Assembly (NCBI RefSeq): GCF_001672775.1
Contig: NZ_LZKJ01000005.1
Location: 1-44,765 of the forward strand
Direction of reading: 5' to 3'
Length of the DNA stretch: 44,765 nt
DNA from: Mycobacterium kyorinense
GTDB lineage: Bacteria > Actinomycetota > Actinomycetes > Mycobacteriales > Mycobacteriaceae
The notes under the pieces are model-generated. The model saw only the letters and a list, made by a program, of their open reading frames with translations, ran no database searches and was not told the DNA's origin. Made by a program: the position numbers and the translations under genes. This document shows, piece after piece, positions 29,915 through 41,751 of this stretch (positions are counted from its first letter, which is position 1; every line of letters begins with the position of its first letter).

Positions 29915-32900
29915 GATCTGCCCCGGCGACCACCAACCGCTGCGGGTCGCGGTGCCCAGTTCGAGCTGGGCGGGCCGCGCATCGACGATCGTGTCGAACT
30001 TGCGCAGTGATCCCCAGTCGCGGGCCCAGTCCCGCGACAGGTAGGTGGCCATGACGTGGGCGCGCAGCAACACGTCGGTGATCCCCAGCAGACCGCCGTT
30101 GACGCCGTCTTCCCACGTGTCGGTGTCCTGCTTTTTGGCGGTGTAGTCCGGGGTGATGCGAAACTTCGGTATCTCGGTGACGCCGTTGGCATGCAGCATC
30201 GGCTGCTGGCACGGGAAAGCCAGCCCGACCGCCCAGTCCATCAGCACCGGCTGCGAGGAGCCGACGTACTCTTGCAACGAACGCAGCTCGGGCACCCGCG
30301 GCGGGGTCACCGCGATCCAGTCTTCCGGTGTCAGCGAAAGATCCTCGGCCACCACGCGCACCACCGTGGCGTCGGCCGGGATGTCGGCGCGGGCGAAGCG
30401 CAGGTTGCGCCACGCCTTCGGTTGTTCGCCATACAGATCGTCGGGCACCAGCCGCCCGGCCGGCGCCAGGTCGGCCCGCGCGTACTCCAGTACGACGGTC
30501 TGCCCTTCGGTGTGCCCGTGCAGCACGCTGTTGCCGGTGATCTTGCCCGCCGCGGTCACCACCACCAGCGGATATCCGTCGTCGGCTTTGGGCAGCTGAT
30601 ACCACGCCGAGGTGAGCCGGCTCTGCTGCTGCGCGCCGGTCGTGTAGCTGCCCGCCAACGGAACTCGCGCCGGGTCCAAGCCGTACGGCAACGGCACCGT
30701 CGACCCGTTGACACCCGGCGTCTTGAGCTTGATCGGGGCGTCCCAGTCGTAGTCGGTACCGGGCTGCGGCGGCGTTGGCATCCGAATCGCTTCTGCCACA
30801 GTATGTTCCGGGACACCGCTGGGTGTGAAGCCGACCGGGTCGACACCGCCCAGCGGGCCCAGTGAGCCGTAATCCCCGGGCAGCGGGACCATGAAGCCGT
30901 CGTTGGTGTCCGGCTCGACCAGGACGTCGTCGGCCAGCCCGCACCCGCCGGAGAACGCTCGCAGGTTGGCCCAGCCGTTGGAGTAGGTGGGATACTGGCG
31001 CACCACGCCGATCACCATCGAGGCGATGAACACCAACACCATGAAACCGGCCGCGATCGGCACCGGCGCGGCAGTCAGCGCGCGAGCCACCCGGCCCTCG
31101 CCGCGCTCACGAGGAGCGAAGTGCAGCCACACCGCATACAGCGCCGTCAGCGCAAACAAGGCGAAGAAGACTGTGCTGACCGTGATTCCGGCGATCTTCG
31201 GCATCGTGCTGTTGAACGGCACACCGTAGCTCGACACGTACCACCAGCCGTTTGTGGTGGCAAAGCACAGCGCCAGTAGGAAAAATACGGCGGCGACGAA
31301 CGCCATCCGGTTGCGCGACCAGCGCAGCACTTTGGGTGAGACCAGCGCGGTGGCCAGCGCCGCCATCGCCGCTCCGACTGCGGCGAACAAGCCGAAGTGG
31401 TGCACCCACTTGGTGGGGGTGAACATCAGAAAGAACATGGTGCCGAAGATGACGCCCATCAGCCGCCACGCCGGACCGCGGGCCACGCCCGGAACTCGCT
31501 TGCGCCGCAACATGACGAACAGTGCGGCCAGCAGGCACAGCAAGGTGATCAAGAAGCCGAACCGCCGCGACAGCGACCCGTCGACGGTAGGCAGGAGTAG
31601 ATAGTAGTAGCGCAGGTTCTCGGTGTACCAGGCCTGGCTGGGCCCGATGTCACTGCGAATCCTGGTGGCTTCCAACACCGTTGACAGCGTCTGGTCGGCG
31701 AACACCACGGTAAGCACCACAAAGCCGGCGGCCAGCAGCGGCGCCACCAGCGGCCAGGTGCCCACTAATCGATGCCGCCGCACCAGGATTCGCAGAATTG
31801 GACGACCACCGGCCACCAGCGCGGCCACCGCGATCAGACCGGTCGGCTGGATGCCGAGGGTGAACGCCGCGGCGATGATCGCCAGCGCCGCCGGCGTCAT
31901 CCGCCCGGAGTTCATCGACCGCTCGATCAGCACGTAGGTGATCAGCGATCCGACGGCGATGATGCCCTCGGGCCGCAGCCCGTTGTTGAACGGCATCCAC
32001 GCCGCCAGCAGAACCAGTCCCGCTGCCCAGACCGCCGCTTTGCTCGACGCCACCGCGGGCCCCAACCGCGGCAACACCTCGCGGGACAACAGCAGCCAAC
32101 ACAACAGCCCCGCCACCAGATCGGGCAACCGAATCCAGATGCTTTGGTCGCTGACATGGGTCATCAGAGCCAGCAGGTTGTAGTACCAGCCGAACGGGTC
32201 CTCGGGGCTACCGAACCAGCGGAAGTAGTTCGACATGTAGCCGGCATGGTCGGCGACGCGGGCCATGCCCAGGATGTAGCCGTCGTCGGATGAGTTGGCC
32301 CCCATCACATGCCAGAGCAGGAAGGTAAAGACAACCGTGGCATCAGCGAGGCTGAAGCCGTGCCAGCGGCCCGGGATGATGCGGTGCATCCGGCGGCCGT
32401 CCATGCGGTCCAGCCGCCACAGTGCAACCAGTGCCACGATGGTGGCGGTGATTGCCAGCACGATCGCGGTCAGCTTCAAAGCCGTTGGCTTGGTGGAGAA
32501 CCGGGTGTCGATGGTCGCCGACAGTTGCAGGCCGGGCGGTGCCGGACCGGTGAGGTCGGTGAACACTCCGACGATCTGCGGGCGCAGGTTGGGGTCGGGG
32601 AAACCCGACGGCTGACCAGGTGGCCCGGGCAGCCCGACGAAGGCGGCGAAGGTACCCGCGTGCGTCGAGGTGACCTCGATGCGTTGACAATTGGTTATCT
32701 GGGCCCGTGGCACGCTGGCGATCACCACGTTGCGGTCGGTGACGTCGACCCGTTGGCTGGTGACGTTCACGAACAGACCTTGCAGCGCGGCGTCCTTACC
32801 ACTCTTCGGCGCGGTGCCCAGCACCAGCCCACCCTTGGCCGGCATCGCGTTCACCACCGCGCACGGCACGGTCACTGTCACCGCTACCGGTGTCTGCGAA

Positions 32901-33097
32901 ATCAGCGGTGCGGTCACGTTGTTGAACTGCCCCTGCTGCGGCCAATTCAGTGTCGCGGTGGTCTGGACCACCGGCAGCAACGGCGTCGCGACCGACAGCA
33001 CGAAACCGATCAGCCCGGCGATCGTCGCCACCCACCGCGCCACCTGCACGTCGCGAGTGGTGGTGTCCGGAGTGGTGTTTTCCTGGGTCAGCGTCAT
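29900..33097 (-). CDS. embB: Arabinosyltransferase EmbB
   Basis: 1065 residues from ATG 33097, which overlaps the embA stop (ATGA). The open frame reaches 33523 but that part lies within embA. This GT-C membrane enzyme adds Araf from DPA in arabinogalactan, together with EmbA, and is the main ethambutol target. About 15 helices; catalytic acidic pair Asp271-Asp272 in [13 protein letters not shown]. Met278 corresponds to the M. tuberculosis Met306 resistance site and is the susceptible residue; the Gln in GIQPTG (Gln497 equivalent) is also unchanged. The C-terminal carbohydrate-binding region ends QIRIKP. The stop lies inside a tandem repeat. Confidence 0.97.
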   Translation of the reverse strand: MTLTQENTTPDTTTRDVQVARWVATIAGLIGFVLSVATPLLPVVQTTATLNWPQQGQFNNVTAPLISQTPVAVTVTVPCAVVNAMPAKGGLVLGTAPKSGKDAALQGLFVNVTSQRVDVTDRNVVIASVPRAQITNCQRIEVTSTHAGTFAAFVGLPGPPGQPSGFPDPNLRPQIVGVFTDLTGPAPPGLQLSATIDTRFSTKPTALKLTAIVLAITATIVALVALWRLDRMDGRRMHRIIPGRWHGFSLADATVVFTFLLWHVMGANSSDDGYILGMARVADHAGYMSNYFRWFGSPEDPFGWYYNLLALMTHVSDQSIWIRLPDLVAGLLCWLLLSREVLPRLGPAVASSKAAVWAAGLVLLAAWMPFNNGLRPEGIIAVGSLITYVLIERSMNSGRMTPAALAIIAAAFTLGIQPTGLIAVAALVAGGRPILRILVRRHRLVGTWPLVAPLLAAGFVVLTVVFADQTLSTVLEATRIRSDIGPSQAWYTENLRYYYLLLPTVDGSLSRRFGFLITLLCLLAALFVMLRRKRVPGVARGPAWRLMGVIFGTMFFLMFTPTKWVHHFGLFAAVGAAMAALATALVSPKVLRWSRNRMAFVAAVFFLLALCFATTNGWWYVSSYGVPFNSTMPKIAGITVSTVFFALFALTALYAVWLHFAPRERGEGRVARALTAAPVPIAAGFMVLVFIASMVIGVVRQYPTYSNGWANLRAFSGGCGLADDVLVEPDTNDGFMVPLPGDYGSLGPLGGVDPVGFTPSGVPEHTVAEAIRMPTPPQPGTDYDWDAPIKLKTPGVNGSTVPLPYGLDPARVPLAGSYTTGAQQQSRLTSAWYQLPKADDGYPLVVVTAAGKITGNSVLHGHTEGQTVVLEYARADLAPAGRLVPDDLYGEQPKAWRNLRFARADIPADATVVRVVAEDLSLTPEDWIAVTPPRVPELRSLQEYVGSSQPVLMDWAVGLAFPCQQPMLHANGVTEIPKFRITPDYTAKKQDTDTWEDGVNGGLLGITDVLLRAHVMATYLSRDWARDWGSLRKFDTIVDARPAQLELGTATRSGWWSPGQIRIKP

Positions 33098-36000
33098 GGC
33101 AGTGCTCGAATCGGCCCTTGTCGGCTCCAGCCGTAGACCTTGACCACACCCTGATCGATGACGGCGTCCGGCGCCTGGCCAGCCGGGACCACGCGGTGGT
33201 ACTGCTCCACCGATCCCCAGTCCCGGTACCAGTCGTCGCGCAGGTAGGTCGGGATGGTGGAGGTCCACAGCAGCGCGGTGGTGAACATGAACGGCCCGCC
33301 GTCCTCGGCCGACTGCCACAGGTTCGACGACGCCGCCGTCTGCTTGTGGTCGGGCAGGATGCGGTAGTCCGGGAGCTCGGCGACGCCGAGGTGTTCGGCG
33401 AATGGCCGCTGGCACGGGAAGTTCGCGGCGGTCGCGACGTCCATCAGCACCGGCGCCTGCGATCCGATCAGTTGTTGCAGGGTCTGCAGCACCGGAACCC
33501 GCGGCGGGGTGAACGCGAACCACTGCTCGGAGCTCAGGTTGGGGTCATAGGCGACGATGCGGGCCACATTGGCCTCAGGCGGCGCAGCGGCCAGCGGGAA
33601 CCGCAGGTTGCGCCACGCCGGTTGCGGGCCGAGGTCGATCGGGTACATCAGGCCGAGCGGCGCGGTGCTGCCGTCGGGTCGGGCAACGCCCCACTCCAGC
33701 TTCAGCTGCTGGCCGTAGCTGAAGTCACCGTCCTCTTTGTAGGACCAGATGGCGCCGGCGGCCGCGACCACGACCAACGGTCGGTCGGGGGTGCGGGGCG
33801 GCAGTTGGTACCACGCCGACGTCGCGGTGGCGGCAAGGCTGTTCTCGCCGTAACTGCCGATCACGGGGGTGCGGGCCGGGTCGAGGCCGAACGGCAGCGC
33901 GGCGCGCGATCCGTTCACTCCGACCGGGCCGTGACCGCCGGCGGTACCGGCCGAGTCGCTCATCGCGGCGTTGGGCTTGTTGGGAGAGGCGTCGGAGTTG
34001 ACCAGGCCGGGTTTGGACACCACCGGGTCCGACCGCAAGTCCTCGCCAACCCCGGTCGGGGTGAAGCCGACCGGGTTCACGCCGCCCAGTGGCCCGGCCG
34101 GTCCGTACTGCTGACCTGGAAGTGGTTGCAGCAGGCCAGCATTGGCGTCGGGTTCGGCCAACACATCGTCGGCCATAGCGCAAGCGTGCTCGCCCAGCCC
34201 CGACTCGAGCGCGGCCAAGTTGGCCTTGGCGGTGGTGTACATCGGGTAGCGGACGGCGGCGGCCTTGGCCAGCGAGCCCACTTCCATGACGACCATGATC
34301 GCGGCCACCACCAGCAGCGGCGTGGACGCCAAAATCCGGTTGCGCCGCGTCGGTTTGACCTCCGTGTGCCCGGCGTAGTCCAGCCGGAAGTGTTGCCAGG
34401 CGGCCAGCAGCCCGGTCACGATCGAGAGCGCCAAAAACATCGACGTCACCGGATGGCTGGCGATCACCGGTTGGATGTCGAACCACGGCACCCCGTAGTT
34501 GCCGACATAGAACCAGCCGTTGATCCCCGAGGTCGCCCAGGCCAGCACGAACAGCAGCCCGGTGACATACAGCGACAAATTGCGGCGGCTGTGCAGCCCG
34601 ACCCGGGCGAACGCGAAGGCGGTGACGGCGCCCAATGCACCGGCCAGCCCGGCGAACGCGCCGAACTGCACCGCCCATTTCGTCGGCGTGAACGTCAGCA
34701 GCAGCAGGCCCACGGCGGTGGTGCCGATCAGCCGCCACACCGCGCCGCTGGCCAGACCGGCGACCCGGCCGCGGCGCAGCAACACGACGAGCACCCCGAA
34801 CAAGCAGAAGAACAGCACCAGCCACGCGAATCGCCGCGACATCGAGCCGTCGACGTTGCTCTCCACCGTGACGAAGTAGTAGCGCAGCCACTCCTGATAC
34901 CACGCGATCGTCGGACCGACTTTGTATTTGATGCGCGCCGATTCCGCCACCGTGGCCAGCGTCTGCGACCGGAACACCACCACGGTGATCAACGACAGCG
35001 ATGCCGCGAGCGTCATCAGCGGCGCCAACAGCCCATCGGTCGCGCGGCGCCGGGCGATGATGCGGGCGATCGCGCGGGCGCCGGTGAGCAGTGCAGCGAT
35101 GCCGATCAATCCCTGCGGGGCCAGCGTGGCGGTCAGCATCGCCACCACGATCGCTACGGCGGCCGGGACCAGTCGTCGAGTGGCGATCGCGCTCTCCGCC
35201 AGCACCCAGGTGACGATGACGCCCAGCGCGATCAGCGGCTCGGGGCGCAGCCCGTTGTTGAACGGCAGCCAAGCTGCCAGAAAGACCGCGCCGGCCGTCC
35301 ACACCGCGACCCGGCTGGCGGCCAGGCCGCCCGTGCCGGGACCGAGCCGTCGCAACACGTAGCGGCTGATGATCAGCCAGCAGACGATGCCGGCCAGCGT
35401 CGCCGGCAGTCGCATCCACACCCCGGCGGTGCTCACTGCGGCCAGGTGCGCCAGCAGCGCGGGGTACCAGTCGAACGGTGCTTCGGTGGTCCCGAAGAAC
35501 CGGTAGTAGTTGGCCAGGTACCCGGCCTGGCGGGACACCCGGGCGATGGTCAGGTTGTAGCCGTCGTCGGACGAGATGGCGCCGATCACGTGCCAGATCA
35601 GCAGCGCGGCAATCACACCGATGTCCGCAAGCCAGGTGGCGATACCCGCGCGCCAGAAGTGTCGCCAGTTGCGCGGGGCACGGCGGCCGGATCGTCGGTC
35701 GAGGACGCCCAGCGCGACGATCGCGGCCAGCACCGACACGCCGCCGAGAACCATCACCGCTTTCTTCAACAGCGTGGGCGCGGTGATGAAGCGGGTGTCG
35801 ATGTCGATGCGTGCCGACAATCCAGGCTGTGCGGGCACTTTGAGGTCGGTGAAGATGCCGCCGACCTGGGGCTTCTTCTCGGGGGCCAGCGTGCCCGCGG
35901 CGCCGGGGATCCCGACGAAGTCCGCGTGCGCACCGCCGGCGTCGGCCCAGATGTGCAGGGCACTGCAGCCGCCGGCGGCAATAGCGGAGCGAGGCGCGAC

Positions 36001-36363
36001 CGCGGCTACCGAGTCGCGGAACGCGACGACGACGGTGTCCTTGTTGGCGCGGACGAACAGGCCGTTTTTGCCGGTCTCGAAGCCGCCGGCCGGCAGCGTC
36101 GACAACACCAGACCGCCGTCGGCCGGCAGGGTCGCGATGGCCGGGCAGGGAATCGAGACGTCCAGCGCCCGCGGGGCGCCGGATACCAGCGGTGCGGTGA
36201 TGTCGCTGACGTGGCCGTCTTTGGCACCCTGCGGCCACAGGACCGTCGCGGTGGTCTGGTTCACCGGAAGCAACGGAACCACGCCGCAGAGCAGCACCCC
36301 GGCAATGCCCGCGACGATGGCGACCAACCGGGCAATCCGGTTCGTCTTATCGTCGTGGGGCAC
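33094..36363 (-). CDS. embA: Arabinosyltransferase EmbA
   Basis: 1089 residues from GTG 36363 ([13 protein letters not shown]), matching the EmbA start. It works with EmbB in forming the non-reducing-end arabinan of arabinogalactan from DPA. Multi-spanning GT-C fold with acidic motif [26 protein letters not shown] and [16 protein letters not shown]; the C-terminal region includes GSHAALPFG-like [16 protein letters not shown]. It overlaps embB by 4 bp. A -10-like TACGAT lies 8 bases upstream of the GTG, and a palindrome lies between it and embC. Confidence 0.97.
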   Translation of the reverse strand: MPHDDKTNRIARLVAIVAGIAGVLLCGVVPLLPVNQTTATVLWPQGAKDGHVSDITAPLVSGAPRALDVSIPCPAIATLPADGGLVLSTLPAGGFETGKNGLFVRANKDTVVVAFRDSVAAVAPRSAIAAGGCSALHIWADAGGAHADFVGIPGAAGTLAPEKKPQVGGIFTDLKVPAQPGLSARIDIDTRFITAPTLLKKAVMVLGGVSVLAAIVALGVLDRRSGRRAPRNWRHFWRAGIATWLADIGVIAALLIWHVIGAISSDDGYNLTIARVSRQAGYLANYYRFFGTTEAPFDWYPALLAHLAAVSTAGVWMRLPATLAGIVCWLIISRYVLRRLGPGTGGLAASRVAVWTAGAVFLAAWLPFNNGLRPEPLIALGVIVTWVLAESAIATRRLVPAAVAIVVAMLTATLAPQGLIGIAALLTGARAIARIIARRRATDGLLAPLMTLAASLSLITVVVFRSQTLATVAESARIKYKVGPTIAWYQEWLRYYFVTVESNVDGSMSRRFAWLVLFFCLFGVLVVLLRRGRVAGLASGAVWRLIGTTAVGLLLLTFTPTKWAVQFGAFAGLAGALGAVTAFAFARVGLHSRRNLSLYVTGLLFVLAWATSGINGWFYVGNYGVPWFDIQPVIASHPVTSMFLALSIVTGLLAAWQHFRLDYAGHTEVKPTRRNRILASTPLLVVAAIMVVMEVGSLAKAAAVRYPMYTTAKANLAALESGLGEHACAMADDVLAEPDANAGLLQPLPGQQYGPAGPLGGVNPVGFTPTGVGEDLRSDPVVSKPGLVNSDASPNKPNAAMSDSAGTAGGHGPVGVNGSRAALPFGLDPARTPVIGSYGENSLAATATSAWYQLPPRTPDRPLVVVAAAGAIWSYKEDGDFSYGQQLKLEWGVARPDGSTAPLGLMYPIDLGPQPAWRNLRFPLAAAPPEANVARIVAYDPNLSSEQWFAFTPPRVPVLQTLQQLIGSQAPVLMDVATAANFPCQRPFAEHLGVAELPDYRILPDHKQTAASSNLWQSAEDGGPFMFTTALLWTSTIPTYLRDDWYRDWGSVEQYHRVVPAGQAPDAVIDQGVVKVYGWSRQGPIRALP

Positions 36364-36371
36364 GAGGGTCG

Positions 36372-36377
36372 ATCGTA
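36372..36377 (-). promoter_or_regulatory. Candidate embA promoter -10 box
   Basis: TACGAT on the minus strand, positions about -14 to -9 from the embA GTG. In M. tuberculosis, ethambutol-associated mutations at -12 and -16 of embA fall in the same interval, which supports a promoter here. Transcription would begin next to the start codon. No clear -35. Confidence 0.45.
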
Positions 36378-36429
36378 GGCGACGGCGTTAGGACTGCTGA
36401 TTCGGCGGGCCGAGGTGAGCGTGAATCGC

Positions 36430-36485
36430 CGAGTGTGAAGCTGCTGCGAAATTCTCGCCGGAAACTCGCAACAGTTTCACGCTCG
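36430..36485. repeat. Imperfect palindrome between embC and embA
   Basis: About 20 bp from cgagtgtgaagctgctgcga (36430) pair with 36466-36485 (tcgcaacagtttcacgctcg read inverted), with three mismatches. It occupies the middle of the 131-bp gap. It shares the CGAxxGTGAA/TTCACGxTCG arm core with the element inside aftA. Confidence 0.65.
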
Positions 36486-36494
36486 CCGCAACGC

Positions 36495-39400
36495 CTAGTG
36501 CCGCAGCGGTCCCGGGCTCCACAACCCGCTACGTGTCGCCGAGCCGAGGTCGAGGCGAGCCGGCACCGCGGCCGGGTAATACGGCGTCAACTGCTGCAGC
36601 GCGCCCCAGTCCCGGAACCAGTCATCCTTCAGATAGGTCGGCACGGTGGTTGCCCGATCCAGCAATTCGGTAACGCCCAGCGGGCCGCCGCCGAGGTTGT
36701 CCATCACCGGCGAGTTGGCCTCGGCACCGAACCGGTCGGGCAGGATCCGCCACTTCGGCGGCTCGATGACGCCGTTTTGATGACCGAACGGTCGCTGGCA
36801 GGGGAACGCGAGGCCGACCAGCCAGTCCAGCAGCACGGGATCCTGAGAGCCCACCACCTCCTGCAAGGTGCGCAATCGCGGTATCCGCGGCGGGGTCAGC
36901 GCGATCCAGTGCTGCGGCGCCAGGTCGTCGTCGGAGGCGATCACCCGCACCTGGGTGGCGCTGGAGGGCACCGCCGTCAACGGCGCACGCAGGTTACGCC
37001 AGGCCGGTGATGCGCCGACGTCACCGAAACTTACTGTGCCCGCAGGCTTTCCGTCGTCACCGGCCCACTGCACCTGAACTTCGCCGGAGTCGAACCGGCC
37101 CGCCGCCGATACCACCAGCAGCGGCCCGGCCTCGTCGCGCGACGGCAGTCGGTACCACGCCGACCGCAGCACCGCGGGCACCTGCGCGCCCGAGCGCCAA
37201 CTGCCCAGCACCGGCGTGCGGGCGGGATCCAGGTTGTACGGCAGCCGCGCCCGTGACCCGTTGATGCCCGGGGCGGCCGTGGTGCCGCCTTCGGTGCCGG
37301 CCTCGCTGCTGGTGATCATCCCGTCGTCGCTGACAAAGCTGCGGTCCGCGGGGCGTTCCATCACCGGGTCAGCGGAGACGTCGGCGGGGATGCCATTGGC
37401 CTCGAAACCTTGGACAAATCCTGCGCCCAGCGCATCTTTCGCCGGCACACCGACCGGGGTCAGCATGCCGGCGTTGGGGTCCTGCTCCACCAAGACGTCA
37501 TCGGCCAGCCCGCAGGTCTTGCCGGTCAGCGCCTGCAAGTTGGAGCGACCCACGGTCCACGCCGGGTACTGGCCTACCATCGCCAGGGTCAGCGACAGCA
37601 CCTGGAAGAAGATCAGCGCCCACGCCGCAATTGCTAACGGGGACTGAGTGATTGACGCCAGCCGAGAACCCGTGAGGCGGCCGGGTGAGTCGCCGTTGTT
37701 GACGAAATGGAACCATGCCGCGGCCAGCAGCACCAACAGCGTCAACCCGAACAGCACGGTGGCGAAGGCCAGATGCCATTTCGGGAACGCATTCGACCAC
37801 GGCACACCGAAATTGGACACGTACCACCAGCCGTTCACGCTGGCGAAGGACAGCGCCAGGATGAACAGCACCAGCGCGGCAAACAGGGTGCGGTTGCGCC
37901 GGGAGCGCATCGCTGCCGCGCTCACTGCGACCGCAGCCAGCGCACCCAGCGAGCCGGCCAAACCGGCGAACACACCGAAGTGATGCGTCCATTTGGTGGG
38001 AGTGAACATCATCGCGATGAACGAGATGACGGTGATGCCGATGATCCGACGGCTGGGCCCGACGGCGGTGCCCGGGATGCGGCCCTTGCGCAACGCCATG
38101 GCCACCGACACCGCCAACGCGACGAGCAACGCCAGCACACCGAACCGCCGGGCCACCGAGCCGTCGGGGGTCGCCAGGAACAGTCGCTCGTACCGGACAT
38201 GCTCCTCGAACCAGGCCAAACTGGGCCCGACAGCGGATTTGAGCATGCTGGCCTGGGCTTCGCCCACCAGCGTCTGGTCCCGGAAAATCACGATCGCTGT
38301 GACGGTGGCCGCCGCGGCAACCGGCGCTATCAGCGGCAGCAGCCCAAACTGTGTGGAACGGCGGTGCAGGATGGTGCGCAGCGGCCCGATCGCCACCAGC
38401 AGCGCGCCGATGGACGCGATACCGGTCGGCCCGGAGAACAGGGTCAGGGCGCCGATGATGCAGGCGATCGCCAGCGGCAGCAGTCGACTGGTGGCCACTG
38501 CCCGTTCCACCGAACACCAGGTCAATAGGATGCCCAGCGCGATGATCGGCTCGGGCCGCAGCCCGTTGTTGAGCGGCAGCCAGAACGCCAGGAACACCCC
38601 GGCCGCCGTCCATGCCGCGGCGCGGCTGTGTTTGACGGCATCGCCGAGCCGGGGAATGACTTCCCGGCTGATCACCCACCAGCAGGCCAGCGCCATCAGC
38701 AGGGTTGGCAGCCGCATCCAGATGCTGGCTGTGGTGACGTGCGCCCACAACGCCAGCAGGTCGTAGTACCAGCCGAACGGCGCTTCGGGCGTGCCGAACC
38801 ATCGGTAATAGTTCGCCATGTACCCGGCGTGTTCGGAAACCCGGGCCATGGTCAGGATGTAGCCGTCGTCGGCGGTGTTGGCGCCGACGAAGTGCCACCA
38901 CACCAAGACCGCGGCGACGAGGGCGTCCAGCCCGCTGATCGACCACCAGCGCGGCGGCAAGAAGCGGCGATGCCGGGTGGAATCGGCAGTGTCGAGGACG
39001 TGCAGGGCGATCAGTGCGGCGATGGTCAACGAGACCCCGAGGATCATCGCCGTCAGCTTCAGCCAGGTCGGTCCACTGCTGTAGCGGGTGTCGATGGTCG
39101 CCGAGAAGGTCAGGCCGGGCGGGGCCGGCCCGCTCAGATCGGTGAATACGCCGACGATCTGCGGCCGGAAGTCATAGCCGCCGCGTTCGCCGCGCAGCGG
39201 TGCGCCGGGGTCTTTGGCGTTGGGTCCCTGGGTCAGCCCGACGAATTCGCCGGTGACCCTGTCGGCGTGTGCGGTGAACACCAGCTTCTGACAGGCGCCG
39301 CTGAGCACTTGGCTCAGCGGCGCGACCACCACGGGTGTGTTGCGGACGATGACCAGCAAATCGTCGTTGACCCGTTCGATGAGCAGCCCGCGGTCGACGG

Positions 39401-39779
39401 CCTTCGGTGCCTGCTTGGGCACGGTGGACAACAGCACCGACTTGGCGCCGGTCAGCTCGGCGGCGGCCCGGCACGGAATGGTGATGTTCAGGTCGGTGGC
39501 CACGTAGCCGATCAGCGGTGCGTCGACACTGCCCAGCACCCCGTTTTGCGGCCAGTTCAACTGGGCAGTGGTCTGTTTGACCGGCAACAGCGGGGTGGCG
39601 ATCGCCATTAGCGCGCCGAGCAGTCCGGCGACCACGGCCACGACCCGGGCGACCCGGTAATTGTCACCCGCGCCGGTCAGTGGGCGCCGCTGCTGCTCAG
39701 CCCTGAGGTCTGCATCGTCAACGGCGCGGCTCACGGAGCTAGATGCTAATTCCCCGGCCTTGGTGGTTTCAGCCGCCAT
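36495..39779 (-). CDS. embC: Arabinosyltransferase EmbC
   Basis: 1094 residues from ATG 39779, the same length as M. tuberculosis EmbC. It extends the arabinan of lipoarabinomannan with DPA as donor. GT-C membrane part with acidic pair Asp304-Asp305 in NTADDGYILTMARV. The Pro-motif-like [12 protein letters not shown] region reads [12 protein letters not shown]. The C-terminal carbohydrate-binding domain ends SGLWSPGPLRH. The ATG overlaps the aftA stop by one base (TGATG), so it is coupled to aftA. Expression in M. tuberculosis responds to EmbR; no EmbR site could be assigned by eye. Confidence 0.97.
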   Translation of the reverse strand: MAAETTKAGELASSSVSRAVDDADLRAEQQRRPLTGAGDNYRVARVVAVVAGLLGALMAIATPLLPVKQTTAQLNWPQNGVLGSVDAPLIGYVATDLNITIPCRAAAELTGAKSVLLSTVPKQAPKAVDRGLLIERVNDDLLVIVRNTPVVVAPLSQVLSGACQKLVFTAHADRVTGEFVGLTQGPNAKDPGAPLRGERGGYDFRPQIVGVFTDLSGPAPPGLTFSATIDTRYSSGPTWLKLTAMILGVSLTIAALIALHVLDTADSTRHRRFLPPRWWSISGLDALVAAVLVWWHFVGANTADDGYILTMARVSEHAGYMANYYRWFGTPEAPFGWYYDLLALWAHVTTASIWMRLPTLLMALACWWVISREVIPRLGDAVKHSRAAAWTAAGVFLAFWLPLNNGLRPEPIIALGILLTWCSVERAVATSRLLPLAIACIIGALTLFSGPTGIASIGALLVAIGPLRTILHRRSTQFGLLPLIAPVAAAATVTAIVIFRDQTLVGEAQASMLKSAVGPSLAWFEEHVRYERLFLATPDGSVARRFGVLALLVALAVSVAMALRKGRIPGTAVGPSRRIIGITVISFIAMMFTPTKWTHHFGVFAGLAGSLGALAAVAVSAAAMRSRRNRTLFAALVLFILALSFASVNGWWYVSNFGVPWSNAFPKWHLAFATVLFGLTLLVLLAAAWFHFVNNGDSPGRLTGSRLASITQSPLAIAAWALIFFQVLSLTLAMVGQYPAWTVGRSNLQALTGKTCGLADDVLVEQDPNAGMLTPVGVPAKDALGAGFVQGFEANGIPADVSADPVMERPADRSFVSDDGMITSSEAGTEGGTTAAPGINGSRARLPYNLDPARTPVLGSWRSGAQVPAVLRSAWYRLPSRDEAGPLLVVSAAGRFDSGEVQVQWAGDDGKPAGTVSFGDVGASPAWRNLRAPLTAVPSSATQVRVIASDDDLAPQHWIALTPPRIPRLRTLQEVVGSQDPVLLDWLVGLAFPCQRPFGHQNGVIEPPKWRILPDRFGAEANSPVMDNLGGGPLGVTELLDRATTVPTYLKDDWFRDWGALQQLTPYYPAAVPARLDLGSATRSGLWSPGPLRH

Positions 39780-41746
39780 CAGCCAGTGGACCTCGGAGTG
39801 CGGACGGCGAGGACGAACGGCCCGATATCCCTGACCGTGAAGTGCGGGCCGGCGAACGACGCGGCTTTGAAGTCGACAGTGTAGCGGCGGACGTTCGGCT
39901 GGTTGGGATAGACGTCTTCGGCCAGCCGCAGCGTGTACGTGTCGTTCGCGCCGCGCCGCATCAGGAATACCGTCGGCGGCTGCCAGGGCAGGGTGTCGAG
40001 GGCGTGGACGAATTCATCGGCGGTCTTGAGTTTGGCCCAGGCTTTGATCGCAGCCGCCCGGCTGTCGAACTGCGCGAGCGGGTTGGCGTAATGCGACGTC
40101 AACCCCTGAAAACCCCAATAGGGGTAATAGGACAGGAAGCTGTAGTCCGCGGTCAGCATGACGATTTGGTTGCGGGGTTTGCCGGTGAGCTGGGTGATCG
40201 TGGCGTCGATGGCGGGGTAGTACTTCTCGGCGCCGGGCGGTCGGCGATCGCCGCGGTGGCCGTGCCCGTCGGTGTCGGTGTAGGCGATGGTGATGTCTGG
40301 CCGCAGCACGCCGGGGATGTCCTGGCTGAAGCCGATGGCCCCGGCCAGCCCCACGACGACGGCCACACTGATCACCCGGCGGTCGCGCCCGCGGGCGACT
40401 GCGAGCGCCAGTTCGACGAAGCCGAACACGCCGGCGACTGCCAGCAGCACGGTCAGTGTCGGCTGCAGCCGAAACGACAGCAGCGTGGTGCGGGCCAACG
40501 TGGTGAGCATCGACAGCAGCGACCACAGGTAGACGGCGACCACGCCGATCGCCAGCGCCGCGGCCCGCACCGAGGCGCGGGCGCGTAGCACCAGCCACAG
40601 GGTGCCGACCATGCAGAGCGCGCCGAGCAGCGTGAACTGCAGCATCGGGAAGGTCAGCTCGGCGCCGTCAGCGGGCAGGTAGTGCCGGGCGCTGCCGGTG
40701 TTGCTGACCGGATTGTGGGCGGCGCGCAGCAGATACGGCAGCCAGGTGGTTGCTCCGATGGCCGCGGCGATCACGGCGATGACGGCCAGCCGCAGCAGCG
40801 GATCAAGCGCGGCCTTGATCCCGTCGCGCCACCGCGAGGCCCCCAGCAGCACGGCCATCAGCGCGATGGTGAATGCGCTGTAGGCCAGCAGCAGTGTGTA
40901 AAAGGTGGCCGCGAAGCCCAGGAAGATGCCAGCCCCGATCACTGCCGCCCACCCGCCGCGCCCGGCGTAGCTCGCGAACGTGAAGTTAGGTTCACGTTCG
41001 GCGCCCAGCGTGAGGCTAACTTCACGTTCGGCGGGGCTGGCGTGACGCTCGCCGGCGCGCAGTCCGGCGCGCAGACCCGACCAGGTCAAGATCAGCACCG
41101 GCGGCAGCAGCACAGTGATCATCGCGGCGTAGGGCTCCGGCGAGCTGTAGGCCAGCGTCACTGCGGCGCTGGCTGTCGCGACGGCCAGCGCGTACTCGAA
41201 GCGAATCATCCGCCACCACAACACCAGCGCCACCGCAACGGCGATCGTGATCGAGGTGATGGCCCACGGCTTGTACATCTCCCAGGCCGGTGTTCCGGCC
41301 AGCGCCGCGATCCGCCCGCCGATCCAGAACCAACCCGGCGGATAGAACGGCGGCAAGCCGATATAGGTCATGTCCTGCAACGCGGCGCTGTCGGTCAGCC
41401 GGGTCAGGTATTCGGTGCGGAACTGTTGGTCCACGGAGATGCCGAACAGATAGAGCTTGGTGGCGCCCAACGGCATCGCCAGGGTCACCACCGAAAACGC
41501 CGACACGAACACCAAAGCGCCGAGTTGCGCCAGCCGCTGCCGGCCACGCCGCCACAACCAGCCGGCACCGAGCAGTCCGGCCAGGCAACCGACCTGGCCG
41601 ACGGTGGTCAGCGCGTGCAGTTGGTTCGACGACGGGAACGCCGGCCAGTTCACCCTGGCGATGGCCCTGAGCGCAACTACCGCGACGACCAGGGCCACGA
41701 CGGCGGCGATCAGCATCTGGCCGATGGTGGCCAGCGCGTTCCGCAT
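39779..41746 (-). CDS. aftA: Arabinofuranosyltransferase AftA, with an in-frame insertion
   Basis: 655 residues from ATG 41746, 5 bp after the dprE2 stop; the longer frame to 41833 overlaps dprE2. It transfers the first Araf from DPA to the galactan chain, priming arabinan. GT-C membrane protein with conserved [11 protein letters not shown] (Asp106), [14 protein letters not shown] and a C-terminal [24 protein letters not shown] region. Residues about 226-264 ([17 protein letters not shown], then [17 protein letters not shown]) appear absent from M. tuberculosis AftA. They are encoded by a palindromic repeat (40975-41030) and its flanks, lying in a loop after the helix ending LILTWSGL. The frame is intact, so the protein is probably functional. 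Confidence 0.94.
   Translation of the reverse strand: MRNALATIGQMLIAAVVALVVAVVALRAIARVNWPAFPSSNQLHALTTVGQVGCLAGLLGAGWLWRRGRQRLAQLGALVFVSAFSVVTLAMPLGATKLYLFGISVDQQFRTEYLTRLTDSAALQDMTYIGLPPFYPPGWFWIGGRIAALAGTPAWEMYKPWAITSITIAVAVALVLWWRMIRFEYALAVATASAAVTLAYSSPEPYAAMITVLLPPVLILTWSGLRAGLRAGERHASPAEREVSLTLGAEREPNFTFASYAGRGGWAAVIGAGIFLGFAATFYTLLLAYSAFTIALMAVLLGASRWRDGIKAALDPLLRLAVIAVIAAAIGATTWLPYLLRAAHNPVSNTGSARHYLPADGAELTFPMLQFTLLGALCMVGTLWLVLRARASVRAAALAIGVVAVYLWSLLSMLTTLARTTLLSFRLQPTLTVLLAVAGVFGFVELALAVARGRDRRVISVAVVVGLAGAIGFSQDIPGVLRPDITIAYTDTDGHGHRGDRRPPGAEKYYPAIDATITQLTGKPRNQIVMLTADYSFLSYYPYWGFQGLTSHYANPLAQFDSRAAAIKAWAKLKTADEFVHALDTLPWQPPTVFLMRRGANDTYTLRLAEDVYPNQPNVRRYTVDFKAASFAGPHFTVRDIGPFVLAVRTPRSTG
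40975..41030. repeat. Palindromic repeat within aftA coding sequence
   Basis: 40975-40996 (cgaacgtgaagttaggttca...) is the inverted copy of 41009-41030 with two mismatches in 22. Within the left part cgaacgtgaa/ttcacgttcg also pair (40975-40984 with 40991-41000). A weaker third arm, cgtgacgctcg, follows at 41041. Arm sequence resembles the palindrome between embC and embA. Confidence 0.85.
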
Positions 41747-41751
41747 GCCGC

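Noticed and set aside
29740..30192. Longer version of the small ORF reaching into embB
   Set aside because: The extension reads embB in the wrong frame and the tandem repeat; only the last 42 codons look protein-like.
32950..36378. 1142-codon plus-strand open frame opposite embA
   Set aside because: Typical antisense frame in high-GC DNA; composition is Arg/Gln/His-rich with no domain, while the minus strand clearly encodes EmbA.
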